Positions 39,901-52,911 are shown, counted from the stretch's first letter. The stretch is 64,000 nt of DNA from Strongyloides papillosus (GCA_005656395.1 SRSI01000035.1:620001-684000); one strand, 5' to 3'. Numbers and translations are program-made. The notes: generated from the letters alone by a model not told the origin.

Positions 39901-42900
39901 TTCTCCCCTTATATAGTTTTACTCTAAGTTTTTGCGGGGTAGAGAAATCACTTAAAAACACATCATTATTGATATGTTGTCCATTAAATGAATGAGGTTT
40001 GCGTAGGAGGACTTTTAAAAACACAGAAGTACAACTACAATAAAATTAAAATTACCTTGAATCAAGTCTCCGAAATGTTAACAAAAAATATATTCATTTA
40101 CTTAAATTAAGACAATTTTTATTTCTAACATCTGTGTCATATGTTTATCATTGTAGGTGGAAAAAATTCTCCATAAATATGAAGAAAAGTCTTTTGCATC
40201 TTAACCTTGCTATTATTAAGAAATATAATTAAATAAATCGTGAATTGTAGTTTTACAAAAAATATAATGAAAATTTATTTTATCATGTGGTAATTAAAAA
40301 ATTATGTTAGCATTTGGTAATAATAAAACAAACAAAAATTTAAAATATTGTGATATTATCAATTTGTTACTTGTTTTACAGTTTAATTTTAAGAAAATTA
40401 TAAGTTACTTTATTATTAATCGCTTCAAATAAAAACTTTTCACTGGTACTGGTATCTTAATTAGAGGTATCAACAAAACAACTGTAATTAAATCCAGATA
40501 TATTAAAAAAATATTATAGTTCATTACTATAGTAAATTATGTAATTAATATGGAAAAAATAACATGAATACGATGATTTAATTATTTTTTACCTTTATTA
40601 TTTCTTTTACTTCCAACAGATGTTAAGTTGTTAAATTTTATTGTGAGATAGTGTTTTTCTAAAGATAATAATTATTTTATTTTCCCTTTATAATTGGAAT
40701 AAAAATGACAAAATTACCCACATTTTTAAAAATTACTCATTAAAAAAAGTTATAATCTTATGAGTTAAGAAAGAATTTTAATTGCTTGAAATGAATAAAT
40801 GGAAATTATCTTACCCTATAAAATTTCTTCCATAATTACAATCATTTTCTCACTTTTTACTCTTAATTTACTTAATGGTAGTCCCAATGTCAAAAATGAT
40901 TGTAAAGTTTGTTTTTATTATTTCCTAATTATTTTTGTAAAAGTTGCACTAAAACTTTATAAAAAAAATCTAAAATGACAATGGTGTTTTTTTATCGCAA
41001 ATTTGTGCTACAATGAATTTGAGTTTATTTAATTAAATAACTTCAATGAGACTATCTTAAGGATAAATAAACACTACGAGATTTTGTTTTGTTTGCCCAA
41101 CATGTTAAAATATCTATTTGTAATGTCCTTTTTAGATTTTTTGAATTGAAAGGTGATGAGTAATAGGAAGAAATGTAGGTTTTCGTACATGCTCATCAGT
41201 CCATGACATCTTTTTTTTTGTTCTATTATTTAAATAATAAAATTATAAAAGAAAATAATAAAGTTATTTTATGACAATATGTCTATTAAAATTTTTTATA
41301 ATTCTAAAGAAGTTTTATGAAAGACTGATTTTCAAAGATTTTGATTATCTTTAAAGGATTATCAATCTCTTTTTATTTTTCAAAAAGATGTTATTAAACT
41401 TTATATTATTTATTTAATAGTTTTTAATAAATGTATTTAACATCAATAAAATTGTTAGAAAAATTTCCAACGGATGTGATATTAAATAAATCATCATATA
41501 CTTCCAAAAAATGAACAATAAAGTAGTATGAATTTAGATTAAAATAATAAATTTTACTATTTTTACAAATACTTGAAACTTTGATGTATTTTTATAAAAA
41601 ATCTTATTAAACAACAACTTTTTAAATCAACAAATGTTACATTTTTTACACTTTCTTAAAGAAACAATTTGTTATACTATTAGAGATGTTTTGATAAATT
41701 AACTCTTAGTGTAATTTTAAGAGATGTTGTAACAATTATATTATGAATTTCAAAATTTGTATTTGAGAAGTAATTCGATAAGAAAATAAATTAATCTTCA
41801 AAGTATACTTATCACGAATTGTACAATACAATGATTTAAATGGTAATCAAAGATAATTATGTTAATGATCATAAAAGATTTCATCTAATGATAATATTTT
41901 TTTATACCATCTTACATTAACTTATACTCCTTTAAAATTTACACAACACTTTTTGAAAAACCAAAAATGTATGGAATTTTTTAATAATTGTATCATTAAA
42001 TTAACATCTTCCGTCATCATGATAAATTATATGTATACAAATATATCATATTACAAATGATAATAAAAATTTTGTTCTATAAATTAACAAATAGATGGTA
42101 ATTAGTTTGACAAATAGATATTACTGCTTAATTAAGAGACGAAAAAACGAATTATTTTCCAATAAATTTATGGAAGGATAATTGATTTAACGTTATTGTT
42201 ATGCCTGCTTATATGTTTAAACTGTTCTCTTTTTGATTTCCTAATATCCTTAAATTCATCCTCTCTCTCCCTTTATAATTAAAATTCTTTTACTTTTTTT
42301 AATTTACAATTTTATCCTATTTTAATTTATCTTTCTCTCTTACTATTTTTTATATCATGTACCTTCAAAAATAATTATTATCAATATTATAGTTAATAAA
42401 TTATTTGTAAAGACATATGACTCATAAAAAATAGAATACTTTATAAAATGTTATCAATTAAAATTTTTTGTAAAGATATTAAAAAATTAAAATGTGAAAA
42501 ATTAGAAAATTTCGAGAATATCATATATCAAGTAACAAATTTTTAAACTTACATTTACTATTACAAAACACAGTCAACAAATAACTGTTTAGAAGAGTAT
42601 TATTTATATTTAATATGCCGATAGATATTTCTTTCTTTTTCTTGAACTTCCTTACATAAATAAAGAAAATTTAAGCTAATTAAGATTGTTCAGAATAACC
42701 CTAATGAATTTTTTATTTTCTGAAATCCAATAAACATAATTAATTTTAAACAAATTTTTTCATGAAAATTATATTCTTGTCTTATTATAAGAACGTCCTT
42801 TACATTAATGCAAAAATTGTTAACAACTGTATCAAAAAAATGTTTGTTTGTGGAACTACCTTAAATTTATTTATAAAATCTTTAAAAAATCTGTGATGAT

Positions 42901-43589
42901 TTCTTACAATGCTTTGGGATTGATGACAGTAGCAGTAGAGGTAATTTCCGAAAAAAAGTCTTTCAATTACGCTAGTCGTAGATGCTTCTTTATCAATTAT
43001 GAACATTTTTGGCAGAGTATGATCAATTTCATATACATCAATTTTTCAATTAGAACTTTTAATGACATTGTATTTAAATTCCATTGAGTTATCGTAATTT
43101 CGAGGGAAACAAGTTGGGTTTCAACTCTTTTTCATTTTCTTAATTTCTTTAAATATGCCGGTATAAAAGGAGTGTATATCCTTGCGAAGAAATGTAGAAT
43201 GTCTCATCTGAATTCTTTTTTTCTTAGTTGCACACTTCTAGTTTTTTCTTTGTTCTTAACAAATTTTTTTTATTATTAGACTTAATGGTGGAAAATAATT
43301 CGCTAGTTCTATAATAAAAATCATTAATTAACTACAGCAGTGACAAAAAACAAATACTACTGTCTTTTCTTTTATTGATTAGAATTTTGATTATCTCTAA
43401 AAGTTTCCTAGTCTTTTAATTCTTTAGAATTCTTTCTGTTTCTTAAAATACATTTTTACATTGAAGATATAGACAATCGAAAATGGTTAGTAACGACAAT
43501 CTTTACGTTGTCAATAAAAATTTCATCCAAGAATTTAATAATAAATAATTATTGTATTCATTACAAGTAATTATCGACAATTGCTTCTT
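36961..43589. other. Long AT-rich spacer before the transposon tract
   Basis: About 6.6 kb without a recognisable gene. Frames at 37244-37438, 38050-38286, 39067-39399 and 42800-43087 are short, mutually overlapping or lack an ATG and conserved motifs. A TATA-like GGTATAAAAGGAG lies near 43160, with no obvious transcript after it. The first part should contain the promoter of the lon-1-like gene. Confidence 0.45.
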
Positions 43590-43856
43590 CTTTACCTGAA
43601 AAATCAGAGAAAATTACGTTCGAGCTTTTAATTGTTTAATAGAGCAGGTTTAAAATTGTATGATATTTAGACCAGCTTTATTTTTGCTTTATCAAATTTC
43701 TGGTTAAAGGCTATAATGTGCAAACGTGTTAATTTCTTTATTAAGAAATGTGCATAAAGCTGCCTCAATACATGTCATCTAGCGAGCGAAATTATAAAGG
43801 AAAATTTTATAAATACATGAATTTTTAAAAATAAAGTCATTTTGCATTACATTGTG
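43590..43856 (+). repeat. Putative 5' LTR of a decayed retroelement
   Basis: This segment is related (diverged, with indels) to 46215-46423 plus 47780-47858. Shared landmarks are CTGAAAAAT near 43596/46235, a GCATAAAG block near 43750/46406, and the end block ATAAATACATGAATTT followed by AAAGTCATTTTG (43809-43844 and 47815-47852). It contains a TATA-like TTATAAAGG and an AATAAA signal, so its transcription sense is plus. Exact borders are uncertain. Confidence 0.5.
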
Positions 43857-44224
43857 TCAACAATTGCTAACGCTAAAATCTGCCATCATATTTAACGATA
43901 TTAATGATACTTGGAATTAAAAATGTCTTTTTTATCATCATGATAACAATGTATGATTTATAGACATCTTATTTTTTAAAAATAATTAATATAATGGTAA
44001 TTGAAAATATAATATACTCTTATTATAGAATTTGGAATATGATTAAGAATTAAGATTTAAATTAAATAAAAAGAATTTTAAATTAGTTTTATGCAAACAT
44101 TATTTTCTTTTATTAGTGTCATTATTTTAAAATCTAAATTTTTCATTTGTATAATTTTTTTTAATCTGGCTCCAAGAATCTTAGCTTTTTGAATCCCTGT
44201 GTTACTTAGTTTAGAGAAGTATAA

Positions 44225-45461
44225 TGATATATAAGTATAATTTTCTACATTTTTATTACCATTTGTTTTATACAAATTTATAGAATTTTATTCTATTTTT
44301 TAGACATCACTGATAATTTAATTTCTGAAGTTATTATTTCATATAATAATGAAAAAGAGGGTAAAACCTCACATGTAAATGCCGATGTTGAAACGGTTAT
44401 AAAAACAACAAAATCTCGTCAAACGGACGCAAGTTCGTTTGATACTTGGAATATAAATTCAGCATCAAAAATTACTGCAACCCCTTCAGGAAGTAAAACC
44501 TTCCTGAACGATCAGAAACTTATGGTTTCTACTCCGTCTGTTCGCCTTCCTACTAAGAGAAAATTTTATGAAGAAATTCTCTCTGAAACGAATGAGGATA
44601 AAGAAGTATCATTGGCTGAGTATGTTCGAAGCCTCCACAATAATAGCTATACTTTAGAAGCTTTGCTTCTTCTTGGGCTATTAGATAAAGGAACTAGGTC
44701 ATTATCTAGTGCGAAGATAATGTCTTATAAGTTCTTAATTGTAAAACATCAGTTCTTTGATGCTCCTGATGTATCTGACTGTCGAAAGGCTGTATGTGCG
44801 GCTAAGAGTTTAGATTCATTGCCTCGCTTCATACGGTATTCTTCAGTTAGAAGTTTACATCAATTGACCGAGATCTATACAGGTCGAAACGTTAACAAGT
44901 TCACTGGTGTGACTATGTGTTTTAATTCGAAAGGCATTGTTTAGCCATCAGATTTGTTTCCAGGGTGGAAACAATTTTGGGCTATCCATAAAAATGGTCC
45001 TTTAAACAGGTCTCTCCCTTCTTCATTAGAAGTTTTGGAATTGACTGGATTTCACAATGCTATGGGTGTTGTCTATAAAGCTTTGGTCTATAATTTACAT
45101 AAGCTATCTATTTTAATAACTGAAAGTTGTGAAATTACACAGATTGTTTATAATCTTCTTCCTAAAAGAAGATCTTTAAAAGCATTAATTTGCTTGTCTC
45201 ATTCATATGAGTGTTATAAGGCACCCTTGCGTAAAGAATTTATTAAGGAACTTGCTATAGTTCCTAATTTTCATAACAGTAATCGCCATTATATTGAAGT
45301 AAAGAAAGCTAGAAAATTTAATCGTAGAAGAAGTGATAATTTTACTCGATTTGGATGTCGTGGTAAAGTTTTTTTATCGTGATGATACTATTCTTAGTAT
45401 CATTTGTGAAGTCAATTTACCTGATAATTTTAAATGTACTATATATGAATCATCTTTATAA
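44225..45461 (+). pseudogene. Broken gag-like reading frame of an LTR-type element
   Basis: One reading frame (phase of 44303) is coding-like from about 44303 to 45382 and is interrupted by a single in-frame TAG at 44942-44944. At the 3' end a T7 run (about 45368) appears to carry one extra T. The next frame continues coding-like (YRDDTILSIICEVNLPDNF) to TAA at 45461. There is no ATG before 44522, although the frame is open and protein-like before it. The C-terminal part is basic (KKARKFNRRRSDNF), as in nucleocapsid-type proteins. It lies between the two LTR-like repeats in the same sense. I recognise no specific gag family, so this could also be a host gene remnant. Confidence 0.5.
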
Positions 45462-45597
45462 AAACAAGTTCTAATGGAAACTGCAGGATTTTAATAATAA
45501 AATTTAATTTTAATTGATTAATATTATTATTTTTGATTTTTCTTAATTTTAAATAAACTTTTTTTACCTTATTGTCTTTTTAATATTTTAATTAATT

Positions 45598-45872
45598 ATT
45601 CAACGTATATCTTGAGTCTGTCCGCATGAACTTTCTCTATAGCTAAACATTTTTTTTTCCAACGCCTTCAATTTCATAAGTGTTACCATAAAGATGTTTT
45701 CGGATTTTAATTGGACATTATTGTATGATTGGTTTTTCTATGAAGTACTAGCATCTTTTCTATACATCACTTTCAACATTATTAAATCTTTTGGTTTTAG
45801 TTTCTAGTCTTTTTTGTGAATTTCAATTTTATTAAATTTATCATTAATATCTTTAATTAATTCATGAAGTTC
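45598..45872 (-). pseudogene. Retroelement integrase C-terminal relic
   Basis: On the minus strand, short frame-shifted stretches follow the order seen at the end of gypsy-type polyproteins: a helical ELHELIKDINDKFNKIEI, then KPKDLIMLK, then IKIRKHLYGNTYEIEGVG, and finally AIEKVHADRLKIYV, the typical integrase tail motif. At least two frameshifts and several stops are present. Its orientation is opposite to the neighbouring gag-like frame, so it probably derives from a different insertion. Confidence 0.6.
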
Positions 45873-46214
45873 ACTACACAAAACAATTTTTTCATTATTT
45901 TACAGACTAAATTTGACAAAATGCAAACCATTTTATCGACTTATGAGCCATCTTATCAAAATGCGGACCATCTTAATAGATAGTACAAGTGCTTTTTAAT
46001 GAATTACTGTTTAATTTTCATTCCTTATAAATAAAAAGTTATTTTTGACACTAATAAATCATATTTTAGTTAAATTTTTAATTTTCAAATGAATTTTTTC
46101 GAATACATGTTTCGTTTAAAAAAAAATTATAAAGTCATATCGAAAGTCATACTTTACAATGTCATGACTCTAATTACAATTGTGCAATCAAAGATTTTAG
46201 ACATGCTGAGTAAA

Positions 46215-47858
46215 TGAAAAAATTTCTTGATCTGAAAAATATGGGAAATCTCGTTTCATCCTTTGATAGGTTAATGAGAAGAATTTAAAATGTTATATTT
46301 CCAGAAAGGTTTTATTGTATCTTCTAGAAGAAAAATTTTTGCTTAATCAAATTGTTGGTTTAAAGCTATAATATAGTCATATAGTTAGTTTTCTAGAAAC
46401 AAGCGTGCATAAAGTTTCGTTAACCCTTAACTACCGAACAGTAAAAAATTTGCGTAAGTACCGAACTGTCCGTTTTGCGGACACATTAATTTATTGTTGT
46501 TTATCCTAAATATAATATAATATTTTTATATTTTAAGCAGTCATTAGATAAATATAATACTGCTTAAAATTTTTTAATGAAAAAAAGTTAATATTTTTAT
46601 GGTGAAATTTTGTTTTAGTATGATTAACAATAATAACAGTAATAAAACTGTTTTTGGTACTTTTCGGTTATATCCTCCAGAAAATATTGACTTTAATGGT
46701 TATTTATAACAGTTTTTGATTATTTATAAATAAGTAATATAAAATAAGACTTTTTTAAAATATTTATCATTATAATAATTAATTTTTAAAATTTAAAAAA
46801 AGTTTTTTACAAATTAAATTTTGGAATTTTTCATTTTTGAAATTTTTAATACCATTTATGAATCATATACTTTTTAATACCCCATATTCATATCATAAAT
46901 GATAAGGGTATCTTTATTTATCCTTCTTTTAGTTCTTTTATTAAGATTGGAGATCTTCTATCATTCACAGACTCAAAGACTTTAAACTTTTCCAGCGACA
47001 TTATCATTAGTAATTTTTTTATTGATAAATCACCTTTTTAGTAACAGTTTATCAGTAACAATTTATTTATTAAATTATATGCAATAATTTATTTGGTATT
47101 AGTTCGTTTTTATATGTTTTATTTTGAGGAAGAAGGATATAACCGAAAAGTACCCTGTTTTTAAACAAATTATGCTTTTAAAATCAGACACCTCTTTAAA
47201 TTATCAAATTTTGTTATTTAGTCTATTTAAATTCAAGTATTTATACGTATTTGAACATACCTTTCAATTGTAATAAATAATACATTAAATAATTACTATT
47301 TATCATGAGAAAACCCAATTAAGATATTATACCAAAAAAAATGTGTTTTGTAAACTTGAATTTTTTTGATACCTTAAGGGGATCTAAATGCTTTGAAAAG
47401 ATAATAATAAGATAGCCAACAATTTTTTACGTAAAACCTATTTTTTTTAGAAATTTATTTCAATTTTAAACATTATTATAAACAAAAATATAAATGCACT
47501 GTCCGCAAAACGGACAGCTCGGTACTTAAGGGTTAATATATGAGTGAAGGTGTTGTGACAAAAGGAATAAATAAATTCCAAATAGGAGAACAACAGTATG
47601 ATAGTACCATCAAAGCCATTCAATTTATAAAGTATAGATATTGTTTTGTTTTGTGATTGTTATTAATATTAAGTGTTAATTATTATATATGTTAATTGTT
47701 AATTTTATGTTGTTAATTATGATTGTTGTTAATATGTTATTTGTAGGCGAGACTACACAAATAAAAATATTTTACTTATGTGATTCAGTGAGAGCTATTA
47801 TATAGAAAAAATGTATAAATACATGAATTTCTTTTAAGTAAAGTCATTTTGTATTGCT
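46215..47858 (+). repeat. Putative 3' LTR, split by a piggyBac-like insertion
   Basis: This is the partner of the repeat at 43590-43856. The left part is 46215-46423 and the matching end block lies at about 47790-47858. Between them sits the TTAA-flanked element (46424-47532) and about 250 bp with no counterpart in the other LTR. Similarity is clear but well below identity, so the retroelement is old. Confidence 0.45.
46424..47532. mobile_element. Non-autonomous piggyBac-like element with TTAA duplications
   Basis: TTAA flanks both sides (46420-46423 and 47533-47536). The termini read CCCTTAA... at the left and ...TTAAGGG at the right. A longer subterminal inverted repeat follows (46458-46482 and 47501-47526) that contains TGTCCGTTTTGCGGAC, itself a small hairpin. 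A further perfect 21 bp inverted pair lies inside (46656-46676 and 47134-47154). TTAA target sites, CCC-type tips and subterminal repeats are the hallmarks of piggyBac elements. The 1109 bp interior has no transposase frame. Confidence 0.75.
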
Positions 47859-47864
47859 TTTTGG

Positions 47865-49648
47865 ATACACGCAATTTACTTTTCCTGATTCAATAGACCT
47901 AATTTAACAAATATGCTTATGTTTTAATTGTTTAGTAAATAAAACGGTAAAAAAATAAATAAGCTTATCTTTTAAGAAATTAATAAACTAATATTTCTAA
48001 TAATTTTTAACAATTAATTAACTTTAATTTCTGAGTAAATTAGTAGCTTTAAATAATTGAAAGATAAGAAAATTCAATAATATCAATTATATTTATAGTT
48101 TTTTCAAATACCAATTTATTTATATGCTAATATGATTATATTGTTGTAATTTTCATATTACCACACTTTTATATTTTCACTAGTTTAATAGTTCAATCGT
48201 TTAATTTGATTAATTTAGAAAAATAATAAACGATTTTAGTTGTTGTGGTGCCTGCTTATCAGAATAAAAGTCTTTATTTAAAAAACGGATGACAATACGT
48301 AACAAAGATAGATTACGAATGTGAAGATTATAAAAAAATGGGGATTTATATAGACTTAATATGATGACAATTGATATGTCATCGCCTTCTTCTTTACTAT
48401 TTGACTAAAATTACATGCAACGAATGTTTGTAATATACCAACTCTTTACAAATTTTAAATATGTATTTATTATAGGATATATATATTAACAGTTTGGATG
48501 ATTTAATACTTCAAAATATTAAAATATAAAATCTTGAAATGTTAAATTATTAATTTACGTGTAACAAACAAAACTTATATTTAAAGTGCAAATAGTAACA
48601 GTATCTAAATATTCTAATTATATAAAATTTTTTATGTCAGCCAAAAATTTGCCTCTTCATGGCTTTGTATAAACTTTCAACGTCTTCTACTTAGAATTTT
48701 TTCAAATAAAACCCTTTACTATTCTCTTGTCCATAAAATGATTAGTTGTTAATAAATTTTTATAAAATTAAGTTTCCCTCTTATTCTGGTATTAAACTTT
48801 TCAAATGAGTTATAAATTATTCTATTTTTTAACTTTTTGAAATGTTAGCTAAAAAACGAAACTATAGAAAAAAGTGTTTCTAAAGAAGACGTTTTTTAAA
48901 AATGATTTGATTTAGTATATCTAAAACGTTTTGATACATGTTCTCGACATTAAATTAAAAAAAATACATTTATTGAATATTTAATCGTAGAAATCAGTTT
49001 TTTTAAAAAGAGTTATGGCAAAGAGTCATTTAATTTTCTTATTTTTTTGTTTAAAGCATGCCATTGAACTTTAAAATAATACATATTTTAATTACAAATA
49101 TTATTTTATCAGTAAATTAAAACTTCATTTATTTGGATTTAAAATTTTAAAATTCTTATAAATCATATTAATTAATTAACTTATATTTCAATATATTAGT
49201 ATTTTAATGTTGCAAAATGCTTATCATTTATGTTGTTGATATACATACCAGTTGATATATTACAAACATTCGTTGTATGAAATGTTAGTCAAATTAATCA
49301 AATGGAACGATTGAACTACTAAACTAATGATAATATAAAAAAAGTGTTAGTATAAATTACAACAATATAATCATATTAGCATATGAATAAATTGGTATTT
49401 GAAAAAACCATAAATATAAATACAATTGATATTATTAAGTTTTTCTTATCTTTCGATTATTTAAAGCTGTTAATTTACTCAGAAATTAAAGTTAATTAAT
49501 TGTTAAAAATTATTAGAAATATTGGTTTATTAATTTCTTAAAAGATAAGCTTATTTATTTTTTTACCGTTTTATTTACTAAACAATTAAAGCATAAACAT
49601 ATTTGTTAAATTAGGTCTATTGAATCAGGAAAAGTAAATCGCGTGTAT
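47865..49648. mobile_element. Foldback element with long inverted repeats
   Basis: The sequence from 47865 (ATACACGCAATTTACTTTTC) is repeated inverted at the right end (…GAAAAGTAAATCGCGTGTAT, ending 49648). The arms match for about 350 bp (47865-48216 against about 49291-49648) with scattered substitutions. They match again for about 50 bp at 48404-48455 against 49245-49290. The left arm therefore carries about 187 extra bases (48217-48403). The centre (about 48460-49244) is AT-rich with no open frame. No clear target duplication was seen. The structure fits a non-autonomous foldback DNA transposon or a large palindromic duplication. Confidence 0.75.
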
Positions 49649-50956
49649 TACAAAACGTTTTCTATTTTTACGTTAATATATGGTTGCAATTGTGTCAGTT
49701 TATTATGAAAACTAATTATTTCATCAAATAGTTCCTTATTTAATCTCTATAGCATAATTAAATAAAATTTTTGTCCGAAATTTAAGCAAAAAAATGAATG
49801 CTACAAAAAAATTTTCCAAATGTTACAAACTACTGTTAAACATGATTATATATCATTATCCGTTATAAAAATAATAAATTAAGCAAATGAAATACTTCAC
49901 TTAGCTATTTAAAGTGGGGACCCTTTTTGTAAAATTTAGTTAGAGGTTTTTAAATTTATTCGATTTTCCGGACGACTCTCTGTAGGAATTAGTCCGGATA
50001 ATCGTGTTACTTCCGTATCTGCTAACCAATTTGATTACAATTTTTTCTAACCCCATAACCAATAAAAATAGAAGAAAATTACTTTATTTGGTGTATAATA
50101 ATCTAAAGTAAATATTAATTTAAAAGGATATTATATAATATTTTAAAAGACAATATAAGTTATATTAATTTAATCTTTTATTTTTCTTCTATTTATAGTA
50201 CAATTCCATTAACCTATCATTCATTAGTTTGCTTATTCTAATTCTTCTTTACTATAAAAAATAATATAATAGCAATTATTATTTCATTTAACATATTTTT
50301 ACTCATTTATAGTTCCTTATATTTGCATATCATAAGAATATTCAAAATTTTTTTTACTGGTAAAACATTCTGATTCTAATTTATTTATTTCGAAAATTTT
50401 AAATAATGATCAAAAATAAATATTTACCTTTATCTTTTGTTTAAAATTCATATATTTTTTTACAAAACAAGGAACTATTTTATAAAAATTTAAAGAACTG
50501 TAAATAATCACAAATAGTACATTTTATATTATAAGATTAATTAAAACAATCTATAATTTTCTAATGTCAGTTATTATAATTTTAATGGTTTAATAATTTT
50601 AATTTTTTTAGCAAATAAAATGCAAAATTCAAACAATACAGTTAAAGAAAAATTCGTGTTTAATTGAGTCTGCTCTTAAAATATAATAAATGATGAATAA
50701 CTGTAATGTATTCAGTATTTTTGAAAACCAAATGTGTTTGGCTATATATTTCATAAGGTTCAAAATAAGTGTTTCTATTTACTAAGCCATATCAATTCGG
50801 AAGAAATTACATAGATCACGAAAATTTTATTCAAATTTTAAAGATTAAAAGTTATATGTTTTGACAATTTTAAAAGAAATTAAAATTTTGAAAATAATGA
50901 ATCTTTATTTTAAGTTTTGATACATCTCGTTAAAGTGAAAATTTAAAATATTTATT
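49649..50956. other. Spacer with a small palindrome
   Basis: AT-rich, no gene seen. At 49961-50004 CGATTTTCCGGAC and GTCCGGATAATCG form a hairpin around an 18 bp loop. These arms resemble the tips of the Tigger-like MITE at 57405 (TCTCGATTATCCGAAC) and may be the head-to-head ends of a related element. Confidence 0.4.
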
Positions 50957-51348
50957 TTATTCTGTAAAAAAAAAGTATGTATATTTTCCAGAACTCCTTG
51001 CACCAAGAAATAAAGCAAGTCTATTCTAAAAAAGTAAAGTTAAAAGCTATTTATCTAACGTACTTTTGTTTGAATACTAAGATTTTTGTTAATATATTTA
51101 TTCATACTAACCAAATTGTAGCCGTTAGATCCTCCAAAATAAATCATATTTATAATTTTCTGCTTTTGATATGGCTCTAAGTTCATTACAAATATACTTT
51201 TAAAAGCTTCTTCTTTGATGGATATTTTTACCCAACACCTATGTTTTCTGATAACGCAGTTATATTTACACTTTACTCCAACTTCATCAGAAAGATTTAT
51301 CAAAATTATAGTGAATGAAATAATAAATATTATATTATTAAGCTTCAT
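50957..51348 (-). CDS. Candidate small secreted protein
   Basis: An ATG at 51348 opens a frame with a clear signal peptide (MKLNNIIFIISFTIILINLS) followed by a short Cys-containing mature part (CKYNCVIRKHRCWVKISI). Two gene models exist. One is a single exon to a stop at 51055 (97 residues). The other splices at GTTAGT (51111) to an acceptor TTTTTTAG at 51026-51028 and ends at 50957 (101 residues, adding NRLALFLGARSSGKY). Codon use is more balanced than in the surrounding spurious frames. No family is recognised. Plus-strand frames over the same bases are shadows. Confidence 0.4.
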
Positions 51349-52911
51349 TTTAATTTTTTTTATGTTCTTTCTATTCTTTTATACGAACTTGATTATAGTA
51401 TTAGAATCAGTGATTAAAAAATTTTGCAAAAAGTATCGCACACAAAACCAAATCATTTCATTTTGTTTGACCACCCTTTCAAAATTAATAAAAATGCATA
51501 GAGCAGTTTTTTGTAAAAAAATGTATGCATTTTTTATAAAACTACATAAGCATTTTTGCATAAACTGACATTATGCGGTTTATACCTTTCTAAACGTGTT
51601 AGCTTTATAGAAAACTCATATATCAGTTTCACATACAAATTACTGATGTGGTTTATAAAAGAATGCCCCATGTTAGTTTATAAGAAAACGTATTATGTTT
51701 TCACTCATTTAAAGATTTTAACTTTATAAATAAAATTAATAATAAAAAGTATTTACAAAATATCATAAATAAAACTTTATGTATTACAAGATAAAATAAT
51801 AAAAAAAAGTAGTTTCTTAATATTGAAACTCAAGACATTTTTTTATTCTCATTTTCAATCTGTTCTTTATAAATCTATAATATTTTAGACATAATTTTTA
51901 TATATTATCAGAACATAATGTACATTTATCAATACAGATTTATTCTGATATTAAAATAGATATATTCAAGAACTTTTCCCATGCACTAAATACAAAAATG
52001 CTATGACAGTTTAAATCCAGAAGCTGATTTTTAGCAAACAAAAATATAAGAACATGTTTATAGTTGCTCTCCAATAGAAAAAAAATTAATAATGGTAAGA
52101 AATGCTTTTAAATCACACCAATCGTTATAATTATTGGACATATTATTTAAAAATCTATTTCAAAAAATATATCAGCAGAAAATGTGTAAAATTATAAAAG
52201 TCAAGATTCATCTGTTACTGATTGTGTCGGCAGTTGACGCATTATATCAACTACCTATGAAAATTCACATAACATATAAATTTTAATATAAGCATTTAAT
52301 ATATATATCGTTACAATTGTAAAATGATTGTCTTATTAAATTAATATATAATAAATTTATAAGTTTATTTTCAATATGACCACGAGCCAGAAGCTGATGG
52401 AGCTGATGGCTGACAGATTGTGTTGAAATATTTTTTTATTAAGGCTCTGAAGAGAATATAAATTTAATGTCGTTGTGGTTTTGTACACTTTTACGTTTTA
52501 CATAGATAAAGTATTTTCAAATTTTTAATAGATTGTTTTTTAAAAAAAAGAGATAAGTGGGATGTCTGAAATTTTAGAACATATCGAATCAAAAAAAATA
52601 AAAATAAGACTATAGAAGAACCAAGAAGAAATCTATCGGCATATAAAAAAAATGAAATTATAAAGATAGTTAAAGGTTTTGTGTATTTTTATAAATCAAC
52701 TGAATTCTCTTTTAACGCATGCTATTGAGAGGTAGTTTTTATATTTCTCTCTTAATACTTGTCATCGTTTTTAGAGTTTTCGTACTCCTGGACTGCTAAA
52801 CGGAGTTACTATTCTAGCTACGGTACTTTTTTTGTACAATCCCTATCAACATAACCCTATTATATACTTCAATACAATATTAGAAAATTTGTAAAACATT
52901 TTCGGCTTAAA
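51349..52911. other. Spacer, nothing recognised
   Basis: About 1.5 kb of AT-rich DNA with a slightly GC-richer stretch near 52380-52420 (GACCACGAGCCAGAAGCTGA). That stretch partly repeats as CCAGAAGCTGATTTTTAGC near 52017, perhaps the remains of a duplicated repeat. No open frame of interest. Confidence 0.3.

Noticed and set aside
42800..43087. Frames on both strands near 43 kb
   Set aside because: Considered as reverse transcriptase or gag pieces, but no family motif could be identified.
43080..43180. Possible spliced-leader or small RNA gene (GTTGGGTTTCAACTC plus TATA-like box)
   Set aside because: It does not contain a recognisable nematode spliced-leader core, and no Sm-site or hairpin set was evident.
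51215..51568. 117-residue plus-strand Phe/Ile-rich frame
   Set aside because: It overlaps the signal-peptide gene on the other strand and is low complexity.
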